A DNA stretch of 64,000 nucleotides from the NCBI GenBank assembly GCA_032160165.1, contig JAVHWA010000182.1:1-64000 (forward strand), given 5' to 3'. Positions 41,108-48,728 of this stretch are shown here, in pieces (the stretch's first letter is position 1; each line of letters begins with the position of its first letter). This stretch comes from QHXM01 sp032160165. GTDB taxonomy: Bacteria > Acidobacteriota > Blastocatellia > Pyrinomonadales > Pyrinomonadaceae. Position numbers and translations under genes: made by a program. Below the pieces are notes generated by a model. It worked only from the letters and a program-made list of their open reading frames with translations. It did not search any database and was not told the DNA's origin.

Positions 41108-43588
41108 TTGATTAAGAGAAACCAACTTTGCGCGACCGCGCTCGCCGCGGCGCTCTTGCTTGCCCCCTTCGGCAGTGTCTTCGCCATGAGTGCGGGATCC
41201 AGCCCGGCGGTACAACAAGACTCTGATATCCCCAGCGATGCTGAACAGGCGATGTTCACCAAGGGTCAGAACCTGTACAACCAGGGACGCTATGATCAAG
41301 CAGTTACCGTTCTGCAGGATTTTATCAAGACCTATCCACGCAGCATCATCACCGACCTGACTCTGCTTTGGCTGGGACGTTCTTTCATGCAGTTGGGCAA
41401 GATCAGTGATGCGGAACAAGTTGGACAGCGGCTGCACGCAATCAAGGACACGCCATTCGCGGATATCTACGACGGCGAGTTGGAGACTGCCAGGTCAGAA
41501 GCTGGTTCGCGCCAGGCCACGCCTGCGACCAATTCGACGACAGCGAAGGTTCCGGAAACCAAACAGCCAACCGGCAGACCGGTGGCACGAAGGGTGACCG
41601 AGCCGGTCCCTACACCGACTCCGACGCAGCGGACGGCTCGAGAGATCCCAATTGCGAGGCCGACTCCAACTCCGATCAAGCAAACCCCGCAGATGACTGC
41701 CAGCGCAAAAACGCCAAGCGGACGAGCTTCAGAAACAGGGATACCCGTCAAGCAGCCCACCGCCACTTCAACTCCGATAAAGACGCCGCTGACTACGGCT
41801 GAAACTGTTTCACCGACACGCCGCGGCACGCGCACGGGTCGACGCGTGGTTACCCCGTCAGTTACTCAACCCGGTACTTCAGTCGCAATTACCAAAACAC
41901 CGGCGACAATTACGGAGAGGCCTGCGCAGCGACAGCGAACTGAGATCGCGGCCAATAGGACGCCCCGGATAACGACTCCCATCGTTCGTCCGACTCCAGC
42001 GAACACCCCTCCTCCGATAGCGACGCGTACACCCGAGACGGTAACGATCTCAACGCCTCCCACCGTTACGCCCACCGAGGGTCCCGCGCTTCAGAGTACG
42101 GGCGGCCTGAGCCTGACTGTGAGACAAGTACCCAATCTGTTGTTGGCGCTGCGGACCAATTCGGAGTTCGCTCAACCCGGTCAGACGGTACAACTGCCGC
42201 TGACCGTCACCAACACCGGCAACAAGGAGGATCAGTTCCGTCTCGAAACAGATCTGCCGGCAGAATATCAGCCTTCATTCAGCCTGGCGCAAGGCGGCCC
42301 GGGAACAGAGCTTCCGATTTTCGTCACACCTCAGCTCAGCCGCGGCGCGAACATCGAAGTGATGCTGAATCTGCGGGTCCCCGATTCGGCCACCGACGGA
42401 CAGCAACTGAAATTCTATGTTCGGGCTGCTTCGCAAGCCGATTACCAGATGATGAGGGTAGTCGACGGCTCGATCAATGTAGTGGCTGCGTCTCTATCGG
42501 CAACCACAAACGTATCTGAGAATTCGATCATGCCGGGCGAGACGTTCACACAGACGATAGCTATTCGCAACGCCGGCAGTTCTCCCGCGCGTCAGACGCG
42601 AGCGGATTTCGTTTTCAACCCCAGCTTTGAACTGGTCAGCGCTAATCCGAGCCCGATCAATTATGATCGCGCGTCTCGCACTGCCATATGGAGCCTTGGC
42701 GATCTGGGCTCGCGAAGCACCCGCGACATTTCAGTGACTTTGCGCGCGGTACCCGAGGCACTGGCCGCCACCAATCCGCTTGGACGCGGGGCGGTCAGAA
42801 CACAGTCCCTGGTTCTCGGATCAAACTTTGACAGTCCGAGCATCACGGTCGGCAAAATTCCCAAGGCCCGAATCGACGCGGTCTCGGTTGGATTGACTAC
42901 CACGCCGGGTGACACCATCTACGTTCCATTCATCGTTCGCAATCCCGGCAATGCGGCGGACACCTATGAGCTGCGCGTCACTGCCCCGGGTGCTCCGCAG
43001 GCTACGATTTACGCGGACACGAACGGCGATGGACAGCATCAGGAGAGCGAGCCGGCAGTGACGCAAACGGCGCAGATCGATCCGCGTATCGGCGAATTTC
43101 CACTGCTTCTGAGGGTGCAGGTACCAGCAAATACTCCGGATAGACAGCAGTTCTCTTACAACATGGTTGCGCGTTCGCTATTGAGTAACCGCGAGGCAAG
43201 CGAGGCCAATACTGTTCTGACCGTAGCCACCCCGCGGGTACGCGTTCGCACGGAAGAGGTGACAGATACGGCAGCGGCCGGCGACACGATCTTCTACCGA
43301 CTGGTTCTGGTTAACGAAGGCAGTGGGCTGGCGAAGAACCTTGCTGTAGTCGAGACTCTGCCCGATGCACTGCAATTCGTGAACTCCGATCCGTCACTCA
43401 ACCCGCAGGATGCCCCGGGAACAGGACAGCGCTTTACGTGGAGAGTTGCAGAGCTCGCTCCCGGCGACACGGCGGTCCTTCGCGTCGCGGTCAGGCTGCG
43501 ACCGAATCTTCCGGCGGAACAGGTGTTGACCACCCGACATACGCTTGGTTATCAAGACACCAATGGCAACGGGTACTCAGGCCAGTAG
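41108..43588 (+). CDS. Exported TPR and DUF11-repeat protein
   Basis: 826 residues from a TTG; GGAGG at 41095-41099 lies 8 bp upstream, which supports this start. A signal peptide (ATALAAALLLAPFGSVFA) comes first. A TPR/YbgF-like pair follows (~45-115, AEQAMFTKGQNLYNQGRYDQAVTVLQDFI). Then come ~210 residues of Thr/Pro/Arg repeats (TPTPTQRTAREIPIARPTPTP) that look like a flexible wall-spanning linker. Four or so Ig-like domains follow from ~340. They begin LLLALRTNSEFAQPGQTVQLPLTVTNTGNKEDQFRLE, and the last is a clear DUF11 (AAGDTIFYRLVLVNEGSGLAKNLAVVETLPDALQFVNS). Such proteins are surface or secreted adhesins or stalk elements. There is no LPXTG or PEP-CTERM signal. The stop is followed by a terminator. 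Confidence 0.8.
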   Translation: MIKRNQLCATALAAALLLAPFGSVFAMSAGSSPAVQQDSDIPSDAEQAMFTKGQNLYNQGRYDQAVTVLQDFIKTYPRSIITDLTLLWLGRSFMQLGKISDAEQVGQRLHAIKDTPFADIYDGELETARSEAGSRQATPATNSTTAKVPETKQPTGRPVARRVTEPVPTPTPTQRTAREIPIARPTPTPIKQTPQMTASAKTPSGRASETGIPVKQPTATSTPIKTPLTTAETVSPTRRGTRTGRRVVTPSVTQPGTSVAITKTPATITERPAQRQRTEIAANRTPRITTPIVRPTPANTPPPIATRTPETVTISTPPTVTPTEGPALQSTGGLSLTVRQVPNLLLALRTNSEFAQPGQTVQLPLTVTNTGNKEDQFRLETDLPAEYQPSFSLAQGGPGTELPIFVTPQLSRGANIEVMLNLRVPDSATDGQQLKFYVRAASQADYQMMRVVDGSINVVAASLSATTNVSENSIMPGETFTQTIAIRNAGSSPARQTRADFVFNPSFELVSANPSPINYDRASRTAIWSLGDLGSRSTRDISVTLRAVPEALAATNPLGRGAVRTQSLVLGSNFDSPSITVGKIPKARIDAVSVGLTTTPGDTIYVPFIVRNPGNAADTYELRVTAPGAPQATIYADTNGDGQHQESEPAVTQTAQIDPRIGEFPLLLRVQVPANTPDRQQFSYNMVARSLLSNREASEANTVLTVATPRVRVRTEEVTDTAAAGDTIFYRLVLVNEGSGLAKNLAVVETLPDALQFVNSDPSLNPQDAPGTGQRFTWRVAELAPGDTAVLRVAVRLRPNLPAEQVLTTRHTLGYQDTNGNGYSGQ

Positions 43589-43622
43589 GAACATGGGCGT
43601 CTGATTGCTCGAGATCTCCATC

Positions 43623-43650
43623 AGGGGCGGCAGTAATGTGCCGCCCCTTT
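43623..43650 (+). terminator. Terminator after the DUF11-repeat gene
   Basis: A perfect 10-bp stem AGGGGCGGCA / TGCCGCCCCT with a 6-nt loop, followed by TT and CATTT. It lies 34 bp after the stop at 43588. The frame of the next gene is open through it, so it may also be partial read-through control. Confidence 0.75.
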
Positions 43651-43673
43651 CATTTGAGGCGTCGCCGACGGAA

Positions 43674-44156
43674 TTGCAGAACATAACCGGACAACAATCT
43701 CGGTTACCTCAGTACCTGATCGTCAAGTCGATCCTGGAACTCCTATTCGTGGGCACGCTCGCTGTCGGCTTCTACCTGACGGCATTCACTCCATTTTTTC
43801 GCGGCTCGCTTGACGTGGCCGATGCCCGAACGGTAGCCGGCTGGGCTGTCTACCATGCCGATCCTCAAGCCAGTGTCGAGGTGCAGCTCTACATAGATGG
43901 AAAGTTCGTGGCAGATAGGACGGCCGACGCTCCACGTCCAGATGTCAGACTCGCCGGTCGCGCGGAAGACGATAAGCACGGATTTATCTTCGAGACTCCG
44001 TCTCTCTCACCAGGGGAACACGAAGCGCGCGTCTTCGTTGTTCACCAAAGCGGGGGAGGGAAACGCCGAACCTTACAACTTCTTGATAAGCCGCTGGTAT
44101 TTACTGTCACGGCAGATAAGCCGCCAGCCGCTCAGCAGCAAACAGAACAACCGTGA
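43674..44156 (+). CDS. Small single-pass membrane protein of unknown function
   Basis: 160 residues from the TTG at 43674. The open frame reaches back to a TTG at 43605, but that would include the terminator hairpin in the coding part; a GTG at 43638 is a third option, so the start is unsure. One transmembrane helix (SILELLFVGTLAVGFYLTAF) is followed by a periplasmic beta-sandwich-like domain (~45-140: VAGWAVYHADPQASVEVQLYIDGKFVADR up to GEHEARVFVVHQ). The Gly/Trp start WAVY and the phrase VQLYIDGKFVADR recall Ig-like substrate- or sugar-binding modules of cell-surface proteins. I do not recognise the family. It is followed 13 bp later by the CPBP gene, so the two may act together. Confidence 0.6.
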   Translation: MQNITGQQSRLPQYLIVKSILELLFVGTLAVGFYLTAFTPFFRGSLDVADARTVAGWAVYHADPQASVEVQLYIDGKFVADRTADAPRPDVRLAGRAEDDKHGFIFETPSLSPGEHEARVFVVHQSGGGKRRTLQLLDKPLVFTVTADKPPAAQQQTEQP

Positions 44157-44169
44157 AGGGAACCAATCA

Positions 44170-44850
44170 ATGCCGCCCGCGGTAGAAGCCGGTTCAGCAC
44201 ATGTCGCAGCGAGAGGTGAGAAGTGGCTCGCCGCCTGGGAGATTGCCTCGGTGGTCTCGTCGTTTCTTATCGTCGAGTGGATCGTTCTGCCCTTTGCAGG
44301 AAACAACATACTGGCGGCAGGCGTGCCGATCGGACTTGCATTTGCCTTGATGGTCCTCTCGCACCACGCTCGGGGCGAAAGCGCGCGCGAGATCGGGTGG
44401 CGCCTGGACAACTTTGGCCGAGCCGTCCGTCTACTGATTCTGCCAATGCTGATCGCGTCGATTGTCCTCGTCGGCGTAGGGCTAATGATGCAAAGCCTCA
44501 GGCTCGGTAAGCAGCAGATCCTGGAATGGATCGTCTGGTTGCCGCTGTGGGGAGTCCTTCAACAATACGTCCTTCAGGGTTTCATCAATCGTCGAGCCCA
44601 GCTCATCTGCGGCAAGGGACTGAAAAGTGTGCTACTCGTCGCCCTTCTCTTCGGCTTACTGCACCTACCGAACCCCTGGCTGAGCCTCGCAACTCTAGTG
44701 GGCGGCGTGGTTTGGGCCAGGGTTTATCAACGAGTTCCTAACCTGCCGGCGCTCGCGTTATCACATGCCCTCATGTCGATGCTGCTCGCCGCCACCCTTC
44801 CGGCGACGGCGCTCAAAGGCCTCCGCGTGGGAATAAAGTTCCTCGGATAA
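44170..44850 (+). CDS. CPBP-family membrane protein with degenerate active site
   Basis: 226 residues from the ATG at 44170, with GAAGGGAA upstream; the open frame runs back to 43897 only by chance. About six membrane helices. The CPBP/Abi fold normally has EExxxR in helix 3 and two His later. Here the first motif is QQYVLQ (131-136), so Glu, Glu and Arg are all replaced. The two later His are present, FGLLHLPNPW (His165) and LALSHAL (His199). The fold and the position of the helices are as in CPBP proteases (Rce1-like), but proteolysis by the standard mechanism is unlikely. It may serve as a non-catalytic partner or membrane assembly factor for the upstream exported proteins (inference). Confidence 0.75.
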   Translation: MPPAVEAGSAHVAARGEKWLAAWEIASVVSSFLIVEWIVLPFAGNNILAAGVPIGLAFALMVLSHHARGESAREIGWRLDNFGRAVRLLILPMLIASIVLVGVGLMMQSLRLGKQQILEWIVWLPLWGVLQQYVLQGFINRRAQLICGKGLKSVLLVALLFGLLHLPNPWLSLATLVGGVVWARVYQRVPNLPALALSHALMSMLLAATLPATALKGLRVGIKFLG

Positions 44851-44897
44851 TATCAGGACATTGTTGAAGTTCGTGCTGTACGTGTTGAACAATGGTT

Positions 44898-44906
44898 TGC
44901 TATAAT
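44898..44906 (+). promoter_or_regulatory. Extended -10 promoter of the RNase P RNA gene
   Basis: TGC-TATAAT (44898-44906) is a perfect extended -10 element. The start of the RNA (44922) is about 16 bp downstream. No clear -35 is seen, as is usual for extended -10 promoters. Confidence 0.65.
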
Positions 44907-45262
44907 CCCCAAGCCTTGCAAGAGAGCAGGTCGGGCGGTCGCTGCCGCAGCCCTAGGGTTTGCGGGAGAGGAAAGTCCGAACACTATAGGGCAGCGAGCC
45001 AGCTAACGGCTGGGCATTGAGCGAGAATGACGGCGACCTACGGGAAGCCGAGCGGCCACGTTCGATGACGACAAGTGCAACAGAGAACAGACCAGCCAAT
45101 GCGTTCGCTAGCGCGAAACGCGTGGGTGATGGGTGAAACGGTGCGGCCCGCTCAGGGCTTAATGTAAGAGCGCACCGGCGTCGATGGTAACACCGACGGC
45201 CAGGCAAACTCCTCGCAGTGCAAGACCAAATAGGGAGGCGTCAACCAGGGCTGCCCGCCCAA

Positions 45263-45280
45263 ATCCCGATTTATCGGGAT
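45263..45280. repeat. ATCCCGAT palindrome inside rnpB, copy 1
   Basis: ATCCCGAT-tt-ATCGGGAT, followed by AC. It lies in the variable P15-P17 region, in a stretch longer than in typical RNase P RNAs. Confidence 0.8.
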
Positions 45281-45341
45281 ACGACCTCCGGGTAGGTCGC
45301 TCGATCCAACCGGCAACGGTTGGGCTAGATGAATGATCGCC

Positions 45342-45361
45342 ATCCCGATGTCAATCGGGAT
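45342..45361. repeat. ATCCCGAT palindrome inside rnpB, copy 2
   Basis: ATCCCGAT-gtca-ATCGGGAT, followed by AC. It takes the place of helix P18, which normally has another sequence. It is identical in both arms to copy 1, 62 bp earlier. Confidence 0.8.
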
Positions 45362-45465
45362 ACAGAATTCGGCTTACAGACCTGCTCTCAATTTGCAAGA
45401 CACCGAGACTCACGAAGCGAGCCAGCTTTTCAACTCCCACTTTCACCTGAAAGGCGCTAAGACGA

Positions 45466-45741
45466 ATGGCGAACCGCAAAGGGGTTTTTATCGGAGCTTA
45501 CGTTCCGAACCAACTGAAAGAAGCCCTGCAACAGCGAGCAAGATCTGAGCACCGCACTCTCTCCCAGGAAATCACACGCATCCTCGAGGAAGCGATCAAA
45601 GGCAAGCGCCTTCCTCCGGGAACGATCGATCGCCGCACGGACCAGTCCGGCCCACGCCGTCGCGCATCGGACCCGATGCCGCGTCGCCGCGAAGTGGACG
45701 TGCCTGCCGCTCCTTTTGGGCGGCCGTCGAGCGACGAGTAG
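45466..45741 (+). CDS. Small ribbon-helix-helix-like DNA-binding protein
   Basis: 91 residues. The first 50 (KGVFIGAYVPNQLKEALQQRARSEHRTLSQEITRILEEAIKG) have the beta-strand, two helices and Ser-Gln/Glu turn of Arc/MetJ-type ribbon-helix-helix proteins. The strand VFIGAYVP would contact DNA. The C-terminal 40 residues are Arg/Pro-rich and disordered. Such short proteins are often transcription regulators or antitoxins, but no toxin gene adjoins. It begins about 75 bp after the RNase P RNA. A weak AAGG site lies ahead of the ATG. Confidence 0.65.
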   Translation: MANRKGVFIGAYVPNQLKEALQQRARSEHRTLSQEITRILEEAIKGKRLPPGTIDRRTDQSGPRRRASDPMPRRREVDVPAAPFGRPSSDE

Positions 45742-45885
45742 CCCTCCCCATGAACATCCTCTTAAGGAGCGAGCGCGCCACTCACTTAGGTGAGGGGGCG
45801 CGCGTCGCGTTTTGAAAGTCGATTTGCTAAACTGCGAGACAGGAGTTTAGTTGAGACTGCGCTTGACGCACGTACAGGAGCGAAT

Positions 45886-46191
45886 TTGAAACCGCTGGTC
45901 GTCCTGGGCATCGTTGCCTTTATCGTTCTCCTGCTTTACTTGAGGTTGAGGCCTTTCATTCGCGCCGCCAGACAGATCTTTGGCGCCGCGAACGCCGCCA
46001 GGCGAGTTGTCCGAGAGCAGCCGGTTACATCATCCCGAGGAAGTAATGACAAGTTAGTGCGATGCGCCGCGTGCAACACGTGGGTTCCCACATCGCGAGC
46101 GATAGAGCTTCGGACCTCGAATGCAACGTTTTGTTCTCGCGCTTGTCTTGAAGGCGTATCCGCAGACCCGCAACGAAAGGCCGCGAGTTGA
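45886..46191 (+). CDS. Small membrane protein with PP0621-type zinc ribbon
   Basis: 101 residues from the TTG at 45886, chosen because AGGAG at 45876-45880 is at the right distance and the hydrophobic segment follows at once; the ATG at 45790 would add 32 residues without features. One transmembrane helix (LVVLGIVAFIVLLLYL) is followed by ~20 residues and a zinc ribbon: LVRCAACNTWVPTSRAIEL and TFCSRACLEG, i.e. CxxC and CxxxC. This is the pattern of the small PP0621-family proteins. Function unknown; the ribbon is probably cytoplasmic. Confidence 0.65.
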   Translation: MKPLVVLGIVAFIVLLLYLRLRPFIRAARQIFGAANAARRVVREQPVTSSRGSNDKLVRCAACNTWVPTSRAIELRTSNATFCSRACLEGVSADPQRKAAS

Positions 46192-46198
46192 CCTCCGT

Positions 46199-46296
46199 GG
46201 TCGAAAGTCCAAGGTCAGTTTCGAGTTTCGAGTTTCGAGTCGAAGGTTGTCACTAAAACGATTTATCACTCGGACATTGGACCTTGGACATTAGAC
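46199..46296. repeat. Composite inverted-repeat element, units GTCCAAG and TTTCGAG
   Basis: GTCCAAGGTC (46207-46216) pairs perfectly with GACCTTGGAC (46280-46289). Inside lies a second block of three TTTCGAG units (46219-46239) without a partner. It fills the gap between convergent genes and ends on the base before the minus-strand MFS stop codon. Confidence 0.83.
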
Positions 46297-47727
46297 TTAT
46301 TTAGTCGCCACCTCTTCAGGTAAAACATTCCCCGCTTCGTGTATGGCTTTATCAGTGTTGGTGAAGAAGAGGACCAACATCCCGCCAATGAAGAAGACAA
46401 TCAACGAGAGAATCGCCTGCCGGTAAGAGTTAGTCGCACCGACTACGATGCCGAAGACCAGGGGCCCTATCCAGGACGTGCCGCGTTCCGAGATCTCGTA
46501 GATGCCGAAGAATGATGCCTCACGCCCTCGGGGGATCATGCGCGAGAACAATCCGCGAGAGAGCGCCTGCGAGCCGCCGAGCACTAACGCAATTGCTGCC
46601 GCCATTACCCACGCCTGAGGAACAGTCTCAAGAAAGCCGTAAGCGTAGATTACGATTCCCGACCACATCACCAGCGACAACAAGATGGCGTGCTTTGTTC
46701 CAATGGCGCGCGCGATTCTCTCGAACAACAGCGCTCCACAGAATGCCACGAACTGCACCATCAAAATGATTCCCAGAAGAAAAGACCGATTTGGCGCAAG
46801 CCCGCGAGAGGTGAAGAGTTCCTGTTCTAAAAAGACCCCGGCCATAACGATCACGGTCTGGATGCCATCGTTAAAGAGCAGGTAAGCGATCAGATACTTT
46901 AGTGTATGGCGCAGTCTTCCAAGTTCGCGAAACGTCGAAAGAGTCTCAGCAAAGCCGACGCGTAGAAATGATTTTCCCGGCGGCAGCGGCCGCGGTGCTC
47001 CGCGTTCCTTAAGACGCGAAAAAGTGACGAGCGCAAACCCTCCCCACCAAAGGCCCGCTGAGAGTAGCGAGATCCGTACGGCAAGGCTAACCGTTTCCGA
47101 ACTCGCCTTACTTTGCGCCCAAACCACCAGTGCCAGATTCAATGCGAGCAGCAATCCGCCGCCGAGATAGCCGAGAGCGTAGCCGCGACTGGAGATCTTG
47201 TCGCGTCGGTCCTCTGTGGTGATTTGCGGGAGGAAGGCATTGTAGAAGACGAGTGACGCGCCGAAACACAAATTCGCAATGATAAAGAGCAGACCGCCGA
47301 TCGGGTATGCCCGTCCGGTAATGAAGTAGAGCAAACAGGTAGCGGCGACGCCGATATAGCAGAACACGGCCATAAGGCGTCTTTTCAGATGCGAATAGTC
47401 TGCGATAGCTCCGAGCACAGGCAGAAGGAAGGCCTGCAGAAAAACGGAAATGGCAACGCAGAACGGGAAGAACGATTTTGCCGTCACACTTCCCAGCGGT
47501 CCGAAGCTGATAACGATTCCATTTTCGTCGTGCAGGATGCCTTGAGCCAGCCCGGTCAGGTATATGCCGAGTAACGTAGTCGCGACTGTTGTGCTAAAAG
47601 CAGAGTTGGCCCAGTCATACATCACCCAGCCGAAGATCTCGCGCTTGTCATTTATTTCCCGACCTTGCGCCGCTGGGTGTCGAGCCGTCCGTGTCTCGTC
47701 CACACCGGACTCTGTTGAATCATTCAT
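46297..47727 (-). CDS. MFS transporter of the UMF1 (Atg22-like) family
   Basis: 476 residues, 11-12 membrane helices. The family hallmark REIFGWVMYDWANSAFSTTVATTLLGIYL lies at ~30-58, and the loop after helix 2 (PVLGAIADYSHLKRRLMAVFCYIG) is the A-like MFS motif. UMF1 proteins are related to yeast vacuolar amino-acid exporter Atg22; substrates in bacteria are not known. It overlaps the upstream metalloenzyme gene by ATGA, so the two are co-translated. The mid-protein segment RGLFSRMIPRGREASFFGIYEISERGTSWIGPL is also typical. Confidence 0.88.
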   Translation of the reverse strand: MNDSTESGVDETRTARHPAAQGREINDKREIFGWVMYDWANSAFSTTVATTLLGIYLTGLAQGILHDENGIVISFGPLGSVTAKSFFPFCVAISVFLQAFLLPVLGAIADYSHLKRRLMAVFCYIGVAATCLLYFITGRAYPIGGLLFIIANLCFGASLVFYNAFLPQITTEDRRDKISSRGYALGYLGGGLLLALNLALVVWAQSKASSETVSLAVRISLLSAGLWWGGFALVTFSRLKERGAPRPLPPGKSFLRVGFAETLSTFRELGRLRHTLKYLIAYLLFNDGIQTVIVMAGVFLEQELFTSRGLAPNRSFLLGIILMVQFVAFCGALLFERIARAIGTKHAILLSLVMWSGIVIYAYGFLETVPQAWVMAAAIALVLGGSQALSRGLFSRMIPRGREASFFGIYEISERGTSWIGPLVFGIVVGATNSYRQAILSLIVFFIGGMLVLFFTNTDKAIHEAGNVLPEEVATK

Positions 47728-48620
47728 TGAAGGTGGCTGCTTTCCGTTATCAGGCTTTCAACGATCGCGGGCGTGATGTCAGCAAGATTTCGCACACGGG
47801 CAGCTACGCTCTCTTTATGCCTACCCCAAATCAGAGTGGGCACGGCGTTGAGCGTGTGATTGCGCGTCGAGAGATCTTCGATGTTGCCGTGATCGCTGGT
47901 AAGCACAACCGTAGTGTCTTCGAGATTGAGCTGCGAGAGAAGGTCGCGGACAAACAGAGCAAGATTAATCAGCACGCGGCGCGCCGCCTCAGCGTCCTGC
48001 GAGTGGCCGGTCTTGTCCGTTATGAAGTATTCATAGAGCGTGAAACGATTCTGTCGAGCGATACCCGCCAGGACACTGGCTGCCTCCTCCGGGGTCCAAC
48101 GGGCAATCCGGACTCCTCGCTCGATCAACATCTCGTTTGTATAGTCCTGAAACACCGCCTGCCCGGCGTGCAGATCTTCCAGGTTGCGAAAGCGTATCTC
48201 AGCGGCCTCGACAGCGACTGTTGTAGCCGAAACCCAACGCGGGCGGTCATCAAAAAATCGGGGAGTATAAGCGTTCGCAAAAGTGTTGGGTTCGATGCCG
48301 GCGCGCTTGAGCTGAAGGAAGATCGAGTTCTGCATGATGATGTCGCGCAGCGGAGCGTTGGGAAATCCCTGCTTGTGATATCCGAGGGCGGCAGGCGCAT
48401 TGACGCCTGTCAGTATCGTAGTTTGGCCGGAAGCACTTTGTGGTCGCCCTGCGATCCCAAGACACGCATTAGTTCGGGCCAGTCTTCCATCGAAAGGAAG
48501 GTCTGGTTGTTCATCGCGAAAAATCGCGAGCGGCGCGGCGTCTTCCAATCCGTCCAGCGGATTGTGCCGCCCCCGCGTTCCAATACCTAACCCGTCAACG
48601 AAGAAGAGAACGACTGACAT
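47724..48620 (-). CDS. Alkaline-phosphatase-superfamily metalloenzyme, phosphomutase-like
   Basis: 298 residues from the ATG at 48620; 13 further codons in frame upstream are repeat-like. The metal-binding scaffold of the phosphopentomutase/iPGM group is visible: MSVVLFFVDGLGIG (first Asp), SASGQTTILTGVNA (nucleophile Ser/Thr loop), DKTGHSQD, SDHGNIED and NHTLNAVPTLIWG. It is shorter than iPGM (~510) and lacks the inserted transferase domain of that enzyme, so it is more like the short stand-alone metalloenzymes of the superfamily. Substrate unknown. It is in one transcript with the MFS transporter, whose start it overlaps. An opposite-strand open frame of 299 codons is a shadow. Confidence 0.82.
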   Translation of the reverse strand: MSVVLFFVDGLGIGTRGRHNPLDGLEDAAPLAIFRDEQPDLPFDGRLARTNACLGIAGRPQSASGQTTILTGVNAPAALGYHKQGFPNAPLRDIIMQNSIFLQLKRAGIEPNTFANAYTPRFFDDRPRWVSATTVAVEAAEIRFRNLEDLHAGQAVFQDYTNEMLIERGVRIARWTPEEAASVLAGIARQNRFTLYEYFITDKTGHSQDAEAARRVLINLALFVRDLLSQLNLEDTTVVLTSDHGNIEDLSTRNHTLNAVPTLIWGRHKESVAARVRNLADITPAIVESLITESSHLQ

Positions 48621-48643
48621 GCGATGGGATGAATAGCATTTAT

Positions 48644-48728
48644 ACGTGATAGGTGACAAGCCACTTAGGAGAGTTATGAGTTTTGAGTCTTAAGTTTTGA
48701 GTGAGACCCCCGGTCGCTCAGAACTCAG
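48644..48728. repeat. Tandem/inverted element, unit GAGTTTT family
   Basis: A short GATAGGTGA motif, then GAGTTATGAGTTTTGAGTC and TTAAGTTTTGAG units (48670-48702). After a short spacer a right arm CAGAACTCAGAGCT (48720-48733) overlaps the stop codon of the sensor kinase on the minus strand (48725-48727). Confidence 0.78.

Larger units (their letters stand above)
44922..45389 (+). ncRNA. rnpB: RNase P RNA, bacterial type A
   Basis: About 468 nt. Helix P1 is a perfect 11-bp pair (GAGAGCAGGTC at 44922-44932 with GACCTGCTCTC at 45379-45389). The universal blocks are present: GAGAGGAAAGTCCGAAC, ACAGAGAACAGACCAGCC, GCAAGACCAAATAGGG, GGGTAGGTCGCTCGA, CTAGATGAATGATCGCC and TCGGCTTACAGACC. This is the catalytic RNA that removes 5' leaders from pre-tRNA. 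Two variable helices, near P15/P16 and at P18, each contain a perfect ATCCCGAT...ATCGGGAT palindrome not found in standard type A RNAs. Confidence 0.96.

Noticed and set aside
47691..48590. 299-codon plus-strand open frame
   Set aside because: Antisense to the phosphomutase-like metalloenzyme, whose metal motifs are all present.
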